Below are positions 56,051 to 64,000 of a stretch of 64,000 bases of DNA, in pieces (the first letter of the stretch is position 1; each line of letters starts with the position of its first letter). The notes beneath the pieces were generated by a model. The model had not been told where the DNA came from. It saw nothing but the letters and a program-made list of their open reading frames with translations, and searched no databases. Source of the stretch: Nymphalis io (taxonomy: Eukaryota > Arthropoda > Insecta > Lepidoptera > Nymphalidae); assembly GCF_905147045.1 (NCBI RefSeq), contig NC_065898.1, forward strand, positions 12,338,001 to 12,402,000. Direction: 5' to 3'. Position numbers and translations under genes: made by a program.

Positions 56051-57828
56051 ATATATCAATAATTATTTTTTCAATATTCTTGTTCTACTCTACAACTTCA
56101 TCGTCTTGTACACACAAATATTGTTAAATTATTTAATATTAAATTAATTGAATTTCTGAAACGCAATCCGCTCATAACGTTTAAGAGCATTCTGTTACAC
56201 ATTTAACCCGCTTAGCTAACTTCATTGTCACAACTTTGTCTGGAAGTACGCCTGACATAATTTAGCTTGAAGTGAAGTACGTACTTAAGCTCTTTTGAAG
56301 TTATACTGTAATTGTCTTTCGGTTTAATTATGAAATTATAAGACGGTATTATTTTATTTATATTATTCTTATGTGCCAAAAGGGTCGTTATCGCCTCTAA
56401 GAAAATCATTATCGGGACTGAAAACTATACATATTACGAATCTCACATGTAAATGAAGATCAACATTTAGGCTTTATTTCATTGAATTCGGATGACACTA
56501 AAAAAGGAATTGTCATTTAAAAACCATATTAAAATCGACTTAAATTAATACTTTTTGTATAAAAACTGACTTTCACGTGGTTACAAGGTATCAAAGTCAG
56601 CTTACACTTATATGAACATAAATTAAAAAAAAGTGAAGATAAGTATAAATTTTGGTCAATTGAATTCAGTATAACTATAATACGTAACTACTGAACTATT
56701 TGACCAATTAAAGTCAAATGCATACAACGTAATGTATTATTAAGTGAAAAATTGATCCGTATTCTGTTATAAATAAGAAAAAATTTAAGACAATATTTTA
56801 TTTAAGGAAGTCCTCATTTTACATTGGTCCGACTCGAACCTGGGCAGACCGAAGCTTTTCTGTTTAAAAAAAAAAACATTTACCAATATGACGCCGTCCT
56901 ATTTTCATTATGTTATGTTTATGTATATAAAGATTAATCTGAGCTGAAAGCGACGTGGGATTTTCGAGACCTAGGGAATTAAACGATTTCCCGTCTCGGT
57001 TGACAAACCACACTTTATATTAGAAATTTCTTATTTCATTATATAAAATCCTTTTTAATTAAGTACTAACTCAGATTGAATGAATTATAAGGTTTAATAA
57101 AGTTTATTATTCTATATTTTAATAAATTATTACTGCTATTCTATTTTAATTTCTAATTTAATGTCTCCATTTTGATTTTGTTATCCTGAATTGCCTATTT
57201 ATTTAATTATTTAATAGGAACACTAACAATATACATATTAAATGGTGGCATACATAATATCCAAAGAGAAAAATTCAACTTCTGATATGTATATCGATTA
57301 TAAGTGTACACAACATTCACAAAGTAACGCGTCAACATAAAATACATTAAAAAAAATTATTATTGACCTATGTTTTCTTTATTAACACAATATAAAAAAA
57401 AACATTCAAAAAAAATAAATAAATAAATAAACAACAGGATCTCAACGCACGATATGATACATTTTGATGATGGACTCGCTGACAAAAAGTAATCCATGAG
57501 CTTTTTTTTAAAAGTAATGAAGCTATCATGAAAGATGTCAATGCCTTGTATAACTAACTAATTGTAGTGGAATGTATACTTGGTATATACTCCACTATAC
57601 ATAGTTACAAACATATATCATTATTTTCGATGCCCACACAACACGCGTTTAATATTAGATAAAGTATGAACAGACATCTTACGGTTGCAAAACAGAACTA
57701 AGCTGATAAATGATATGACATAAAATTAAACAAAAAAATATTATAATTTCTATAGTAATTAATTCACATTAATTACTTCTAAAAATTTACCGTGCTATTT
57801 TCTTAAATAAAATAAAGTATAAATTTGA
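56051..57828. other. Non-coding, nothing recognised
   Basis: AT-rich with A-runs. No coding or RNA feature. Confidence 0.5.
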
Positions 57829-58085
57829 CGGGCCGGTTGGCGTGGTTGGTAGATACTTGGCTTTCACGCCGAAGGTTGTGGGATCGATTCCCACCCAGGA
57901 CAGACATTTTTGTGAATGAACATATCTGTTTGTCCTGAGTCTGGGTGTAATTATCTATATAAGTATGTATTTACAAAATAAAAGTCGTATATGTAGTATA
58001 TCAGTTGTCTGGTTTCCATAGTACAAGCTCTGCTTAGTTAGGGATCAGATGGCCGTGTGTGAGAAATGTCCCAGGATATAAAAAA
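57829..58085 (+). mobile_element. SINE-D, single copy with well-kept tRNA-like head
   Basis: 'gccggttggcgtggttggta' (A-box-like) and 'gggatcgattcccacccagg' (B-box-like) form a tRNA-like head whose anticodon-loop position reads ctttcac. The body contains 'tccatagtacaagctctgct', 'gatcagatggccgtgtgtga' and 'gaaatgtcccaggatataa'. The body and lack of a complete acceptor stem show it is a SINE, not a tRNA gene. Confidence 0.8.
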
Positions 58086-58394
58086 AATTAAGCTGTGTGA
58101 GCAATCCGAGAATATCTCCTAAGTCTAGTCTTCAGGATAGATTAAAAAAAAACGGAATCTATCACGTTCTAGTGTATAGAGAAAATATAATAATATTATA
58201 CTCGTTTGTGTGAAACACGTGTAGCCTTTGTAACGAGATCAATTTCAAAATCTATCTAGTCTAGATTTGTTTCCACGCTATACTTTCGAGATTTAGGTAC
58301 ATCTTCCATAATTTGAATTGGTTCTCATACAAAAACTAATAATGTAAGAATGTTGTGCGATTATATCGATTATAACGCAATCCATGTAATTTTA

Positions 58395-58443
58395 ACAGCC
58401 TGTGAATGTCCCGCTGCTGGGCTAAGGCCTCCTCTTCTTTTTT
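58395..58443 (-). mobile_element. SINE-A 3' fragment
   Basis: 'taacagcctgtgaatgtccc' and 'gctgctgggctaaggcctcc', then stops. Confidence 0.8.
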
Positions 58444-58516
58444 AAGCATACAGCTTCACATTTATAAAGACTATTCAATATAGTCAAGTTCTTTGTTAGT
58501 ATTAGTAAAATATATA

Positions 58517-58682
58517 GAGCCGAGATGGCCCAATTACATAATATTAATTTTAGCACTTTAAAATTTTTATGTATTTAATTCGCGTTTATAATTTATCTCG
58601 TGCTTGGTAAAACTTACATGTGTCGAAGGAAATTCTGCGTGTTTCTCCAGCAACCCGCATTGGTGGGACGTTTACAGGCTGT
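58517..58682 (+). mobile_element. SINE-A, decayed with deletions
   Basis: Head 'agccgagatggcccaa', then 'tttataatttatctcgtgct', 'cagcaacccgcattggtggg' and 'acgtttacaggctgtta'. It lies close to an opposite-oriented fragment at 58395. Confidence 0.7.
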
Positions 58683-59617
58683 TATTTTTACACCGTATAT
58701 TAGTGAACTGGTATCTAGACACGCGGTAGCGTGTCAAGCCAAGTTCAATCTAACAGAACTGGCGAGCACCACCGTGTGTTACACGAACCATTTGGAGCTG
58801 CTTTTGACACTAGTAAATTTTTATCATTTTATTATAATTTTTCAATTAATTGATTCTATTAGGAGCACTTACTTATAGTGCTTGTAATGTAAGTATCTGC
58901 AATAAAAGTTTATGTCAGCCTTTATGTGGATTTTAAGGTTTTCACGTATAATATAGCTTTAGTAAGTTCTTATTTTATTCTTCCGAAAATTTGGCTTGCT
59001 GGTAGAAAGTAGCCATCGAACATACGACTCTTCCATTACCGTTTTAGTAAGTACTTAATAATCATTAGTATATGAGAACTAGCCTTTGAAGTAAGACCTT
59101 AGGCTTCAATATATTATCCTAAGTTATGAGAAGAAATTATATTTTAAGTTGTTATAAACTATTTGATGTCGTTATAAATAAATTTCAGGAATGACCATTG
59201 AACTTGGCACCTATTTAGATCTCACTTTTTATGTCTTTGAAGTCAACAACAAAGGCATATTATAATATTGAACTTGGCTCTCATTTCACATTTATGTTTT
59301 TGATATATCAATTCTACGAGCACGAAAACTTAGTTGCAAATGTGTCTAATTCGTATTAATTTAGTGGAGTTCCTGCTATCCCAACCGCATTCATCGCTTA
59401 ATTTACGACGATGACAAATGCCATGAATCCATGTTGAATTTATGTAGAAGCAGGTTGGTGATAATTTATATTTTTTTAGTATAAATACAATTAACAATAT
59501 TTGTAGGCAGCGTCACAATCAAATTTTTGTATTGCAAATATTTTCTAGTACATAGTAGCGAAGAACCTAAATTTGATATCAGCTATTTTTGTGTCGTATC
59601 AAGTAAATGTGTCAGTA
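58683..59617. other. Non-coding, nothing recognised
   Basis: 58690-58800 is slightly GC-richer ('gacacgcggtagcgtgtcaa', a short palindromic word) without a convincing frame. Confidence 0.4.
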
Positions 59618-59626
59618 TTTTAGAAG

Positions 59627-60004
59627 AAATAATAATAATAATGTCCTCTAGACCGATTTCGGTCACGGAAGCCAATTTCAAGAGAGATTAGCCAACTGCG
59701 CAGAAGATATTATAGTGCACAAGTGTGTGCGCAAACACAGGTGTGCTCTCTATTCCCTAAATCTCATAATCCGATGGGATGGCAATCCGACACGACCGGA
59801 AAGAGTTCAGGCGCAGAACCAACGACTCTACGCTTTCCGAGGCACAAGAGTGCACACACTTCCAACATCGAGATTCCGAGCTGCTACTCAGAATTTTCAA
59901 CAGAAAAACTCAATAACTTTTTATTGGTCCGACCTGGGATTTGAACCCAGGACCAAAGGGTCTGCGGCCTTATATGGAGCCACTAGACCAATGAGGCAGT
60001 CAAG
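59627..60004 (-). mobile_element. Full-length SINE-C with 9-bp target duplication
   Basis: Best complete copy: an AAT-repeat tail (reverse) at 59627-59642, the body, and the full head ending 'gaccaatgaggcagtcaa'. It is flanked by 'ttttagaag' at 59618-59626 and 60005-60013. It makes a good family reference. Confidence 0.93.
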
Positions 60005-60013
60005 TTTTAGAAG

Positions 60014-60636
60014 TACAAGGATACTGTAATATGTACTAGGTAGTTAGGTAGTCCTGCTCGAGAGTGTGAGAGATGAGAGAGTGAGAGAAATCGGTAACTA
60101 ATTAACTATTATACAATTGGCCGGAGGGAAAAAGAGAAATATAAGTATTTCTTAGTATATAATGCTCCATGTGTCAGTCCACCTATCCATATTAATTTTA
60201 AAAAATGTTAAAAAATATAACACTATGTGAGCTTTCTATGCACGATACAATTTTCGACCATAAATAACAACGCAATCCCGTTGTCCCCGCAACGCACACC
60301 GCATTCGACATTGATTTACGGATGCGATGAACCATGAATCCTCGTCTAAATAACGAGTGTACGATAGTACCGAATACAGCACCTTAATGGAAACACCGTC
60401 AATGAGTTTGAACTTTTAACTTTTTCATAATATATTCATTCCGACGTTTTCATTAACATAATGTAAATAATAAAAGGGTTATATATAATGAAGGGCATAT
60501 ATCATTTTCACACTCCATTAAGAGATAAGACTGAAATAAATCTGTTATTTAATTAGGCCTTTTATTTAATGAGCCGTGATCGGCATTGGTTGTAATAAGT
60601 AATTCTTAGACGAAGATTTCGAGAATAAAATTTAAT
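60014..60636. other. Non-coding, nothing recognised
   Basis: AT-rich. No supported feature. Confidence 0.45.
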
Positions 60637-60741
60637 TTGCGTTTATAATTCATATCGTACTCGATGCTGAATAAATGGTGAGCCTGCGTGATATAAGTTT
60701 CAAACCTCAAGTTGAGGCCTTTGCCCAATAAAGGATCATTT
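60637..60741 (+). mobile_element. SINE-A remnant
   Basis: 'gcgtttataattcatatcgt', 'gtgagcctgcgtgatataag' and 'ttgaggcctttgcccaataa' are a decayed SINE-A with deletions. Confidence 0.6.
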
Positions 60742-61059
60742 AACAGTAACAGTAACAGCCTGTTAATGTCCCACTGCTGGGTTAAGGCCTCCTCTCCCTT
60801 TTGAGGAGAAGGTTAGGAGCTTATTCCACCACGCTGGCATTCCATGTGGCATAATTTCAATGAAATTAGACACTTGCAGGTTTCCTCACGATGTCTTCCT
60901 TCACCGTCAAGCACGAGATGAATTATAATCACAAATTAAGCACATGAAAATTCAGTGGTGCTTGCCCGGGTTTGAACCCACGATCGTCGGTTAAGATTCA
61001 CGCGTTCTAACCACAAGGCCATCTCGGCTTTTAATAACTGTTTGTTAATTATTAACTTC
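60742..61059 (-). mobile_element. SINE-A full length, inserted in an older SINE-A
   Basis: Reverse copy from '(cagtaa)n' and 'cagcctgttaatgtcccact' to the head 'aaccacaaggccatctcggc'. 'aaaggatcattt' stands on both sides (60730-60741 and 61060-61071). About 30 extra bases lie between the head and the right repeat. Confidence 0.88.
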
Positions 61060-61096
61060 AAAGGATCATTTGATAACTGTTAATTTTTTTTTATGT

Positions 61097-62330
61097 AAGC
61101 CTAGCGAACCGTCTCGCCAGACGACTTGACGAGTTCCAGCCCCCAGAGCAAGCCGGCTTTTCGATCAGGCTACAGCACCGTGGACCACATCCATACTGTT
61201 CGGCAGATTGTGCAGAAGACCGAAGAGTACAATCAGCCGCTGAGTATGGCATTCGTGGACTACGAGAAAGCCTTCGACTCCATCGAAACCTGGGCAGTGC
61301 TCGACTCATTGCAGAGATGTCATATCGATTGGAGATATATCGAGGTACTGAGATGTCTGTACAACGCCGCTACAATGACTGTCCACATCCAGGACTGTAA
61401 GACGAAGGCGATCCAACTGCGCAGAGGGGTGAGACAGGGGGATGTAATATCCCCGAAACTGTTCACCAACGCGTTGGAAGACGTTTTCAAAACGCTGGAT
61501 TGGACTAGAGGTATGGAGTCAATGTAAACGGCGAGTACATCTCACACCTTCGATTTGTCGACGATATCGTCATCATAGCAGAGTCGCTGGAACAACTCAC
61601 CGAAATGCTGCGTAGCCTAGGCGAGTCTTCCCGGTGTGTCGGTCTCGGTATAAACTTGGACAAGACCAAGGTCATGTTCAATAGGCATGTCGTGCCGGGA
61701 CCGATATACGTCGAGGGGAAACCTCTCGAAGTTGTTAGTGAATATACCTACCTAGGACAGATAATACAAGTCGGTAGGAACAACTTCGAGAAGGAAGCCG
61801 ATCGAAGAATTCGCTTGGGATGGGCAGCATTTGGCAACCTTCGTCAAGTCCTCAAGTCGTCTATACCGCAATGTTTGAAGACGAAAGTCTTCAACCAATG
61901 CGTCTTACCTGCCATGACATACGGTTCCGAAACGTGGACACTAACTGCGGGACTAGTCCACAAATTCAAGGTCGCTCAGCGTGCTATGGAGCGAGCTATG
62001 CTCGGAGTATCTTTGAAGGATAAGATCAGAAATGAGATTATCCGGAAAAGAACCGGAGTCACCGACATAGCTTGCAAAATTAGCAGGCTGAAGTGGCAGT
62101 GGGCTGGTCACGTATGTCGTAGGACCGATGGCCGTTGGAGCAGACGAGTCCTGGAGTGGAGACCAGAGAAATCGGCAAGCGCAGCGTAGGGCGCCCTCCA
62201 GCCAGGTGGACCGACGACCTTAAGAAGGTGGCGGGCACCAACTGGATGCGGAAGGCGGAGGACAGGGAGCTTTGGCGCACCTTGGGAGAGGACTATGTTC
62301 AGCAGTGGACAACGATTGACGGTTGATATG
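61097..62330 (+). pseudogene. RTE-like LINE reverse transcriptase remnant
   Basis: The C-terminal part of an RTE-clade non-LTR retrotransposon polyprotein. In order: FRSGYSTVDHIHTVRQ, the catalytic AFVDYEKAFDSIE (about 61250-61290), GVRQGDVISPKLF, FVDDIVIIAE (about 61550) where family members have FADD, the thumb region, then KWQWAGHVCRR, GRPPARWTDDLKK and YVQQW. The ending is 'gacggttgatatgatat'. Frame breaks lie near 61160, 61515 and 62187. The endonuclease half is missing. With these breaks it is dead, though most of the palm is still readable, suggesting a fairly recent insertion. Confidence 0.87.
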
Positions 62331-63029
62331 ATATAAGCCTAATTGTACTCATATTAAAGTCATTTCCATATTGTGCCCGTTGTCCCAATTCCCTTCAAAA
62401 GAATTACTCGCAACATCGATATGTGCAACACTGGTTATAACTGGTTAACTTATTATTATTATTTACAATTAATTTTGTATATACTGCATGAAAATCAGCT
62501 AGGAGTAATTCCAAGCTTTTTAATCATATTTAATATAACACAAGTGATATTAATATTGGAAAATATTAATTGCCTAACTTATAACCATCTTAGATTATAT
62601 CAGAAAAAGTGTCTTATCGAAATTTAGTATTGTAAATTGTGTTTCGAACTGGAATAAAATTAATTTCTTATCAAAATTTATACTACAAAAATTATTAGTT
62701 TTTGTTTTAATTTATAAGACAATAGAATTTTTAGAAACAAGATTTATTTAGTTTTTTTTTTTTTTGGTAATTAGTTTGAGTACTTTCTTCAATCTTCAAG
62801 GAAACCGAAAAGAAGCGTTACCAATAGGTATAACGTTACGCGACTACAGCGCCACATGCGTTGAACTATTCTCTTGTCATCGATATCTGAACTGACCGTT
62901 TGATATTTTACGCGCTCTAATAAAAAACTGTAATCTGTATTTTCTATGAGTTATATCATCATATTTATAACACTACCCTGGTGTGGATACTACCTGAATC
63001 CTTCAGCAACTGTTAATCTATGGAAGACG
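62331..63029. other. Non-coding, nothing recognised
   Basis: AT-rich. The 84-codon frame at 62373-62627 has no recognisable content. Confidence 0.45.
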
Positions 63030-63096
63030 TATAAATAGGAGGACCGAAGACACGGGCCCAGTCTACGTAAACAAGTTGGTGCAGTTGAAGGTAGGT
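63030..63096 (+). promoter_or_regulatory. Candidate TATA/Inr core promoter and short first exon
   Basis: TATAAATA at 63030-63037 is followed 30 bases later by an initiator-like CCCAGTCT (A at 63060), the usual insect spacing. After it comes a short GC-richer stretch ('acaagttggtgcagttgaag') ending in a good donor, GAAG|GTAGGT, at 63090/63091. Short first exons before an intron are common in insect TATA-type genes such as cuticle genes. No ATG is in this exon, and no second exon is recognised before the window ends. Confidence 0.4.
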
Positions 63097-64000
63097 GCTC
63101 AATTCCCTATTATACGTTACAAATGGATTTAAAACTCCGGCCATTGACTATTTTAATATTGATATTAAAATTCTTGTAAATTATCTTCAAAAGTCGCTCT
63201 TTGGGTCAACGATTCTGTCTTAAGAGGATTACAAAGTGCTTCTCATCTTTCGTTCAATGACAATCATGCAGCTCTCAATTGGATATCATCTTGATCTTCA
63301 ACACGATGAGATGAATGCATCTTTTAAAAAAAGGTATTGTTCAAATTTTACAATCGTTTCGCGTTTACTGTTATAAAGTAAAGGAAATGAACAAAAATTC
63401 CTTCAGTGTAATAATGTACTAGTAAATTTACTTTATACATAAATAATGTTGATTAAATATAGTAACTGAATATTTACTACGATAGTAACGAAAAACTACT
63501 ACATATATCCCCAACCTGTATTGGAGTAGCGTCTTGAAAGACGCTCCAATTCTTATCCTTACTTATAACAGAAAATAGAGGCTTTACGTGTTGTTAATGA
63601 TAGTGCAAACGTTCTAACATTATCAGTACCCTAATGATAATGCCCTGAGTGATTTATAATACTTTTTAATCTTTTTAATAAGTCTACACGTACACATAGT
63701 AATTTATTGTAACCAGTAATCACTGTATGGGCTGGCACTGGCCCCTAAGACATGGGTCTCCTAGTTTACGGTGCCAGGGTATCTATGAACGGATGTACAA
63801 AAACGATTTCAATAAAGATTTTATTTTTGATTTCTGTCGGAAGACTAGCCGATTGAACAAGGCCAATTATTTTGTATTATATGTGCAAATTCAAGTGCAC
63901 TCTTATAATTTACCTCAAACGTTATAAAACCATATAATTTAGCTCCTAGACTACCGAGGCAGTCGTTAAAACACCGCGATACAGAACTTTTTAAATTGTA
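63097..64000. other. Non-coding, possible intron of the candidate gene
   Basis: AT-rich. 63935-63968 ('agctcctagactaccgaggc' followed by agtcg) may be a reverse SINE-C head. Nothing else is supported. Confidence 0.35.

Noticed and set aside
57831..57905. tRNA gene with UUC anticodon-like loop
   Set aside because: The tRNA-like part continues into a body typical of a dispersed SINE and lacks a complete acceptor stem.
61091..61309. Antisense frame over the RTE element
   Set aside because: Shadow of the sense-strand reverse transcriptase.
1..64000. A CRISPR, defence or operon-type system
   Set aside because: The window is animal nuclear DNA with introns and retroelements; no such organisation is visible.

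Overview
This window looks like nuclear DNA from a lepidopteran insect (butterfly or moth). The evidence is strongly AT-rich sequence, a multi-exon gene with GT-AG introns, and dense dispersed retroelements of types I recognise from Lepidoptera: tRNA-headed SINEs, an abundant element of about 290 bp ending in an A-run, and CR1/Jockey-like and RTE-like LINE fragments. I cannot name the species. No bacterial operon, CRISPR array or phage-type system is visible.

The one gene recognised with confidence is a Shaw-type (Kv3 family) voltage-gated potassium channel on the + strand. Six exons (5670-5787, 16709-16903, 17975-18655, 18825-18960, 19667-19792, 22213-22592) join with matching phases. They encode the second half of the T1 tetramerisation domain, S1-S6 with the TVGYG selectivity filter, and the whole C-terminal tail to a stop codon, about 544 residues. 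The first exon seen enters in the middle of T1 in phase 2, so the start codon and first half of T1 lie upstream of base 1. Bases 1-5669 are therefore read as intron.

Bases 22600-64000 are mostly non-coding and repeat-rich. Three places may belong to other transcription units or to alternative Shaw exons: a CpG-rich block with a strong splice donor (36360-36850), an unassigned coding-like exon (52406-52646), and a TATA/initiator pair followed by a donor near the right edge (63030-63096). None could be tied to a named gene.

Repeat families carry working labels. SINE-A: tRNA-like head, ends near 'cagcagtgggacattcacaggctgtta' split as cagcagtggga / cattcacaggctgtta, with a variable short-repeat tail. 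Repeat-B: starts 'ggtggtagggctttgtgcaa', ends in an A-run. SINE-C: tRNA-like head 'cctcgttggtctagtgg', often with an ATT-rich tail. SINE-D: a different tRNA-like head, one copy. Repeats E, F, G, H and J: further families recognised from copies within the window or from general familiarity. LINE remains are at 45098-47155 (three nested CR1/Jockey-like copies), 61097-62330 (RTE-like reverse transcriptase remnant), 53302-53543 and 53783-53858 (RTE 3' ends). Several insertions still have target-site duplications that can be read directly. A 47-bp tandem array lies at 34831-35253, and several imperfect palindromes are present.
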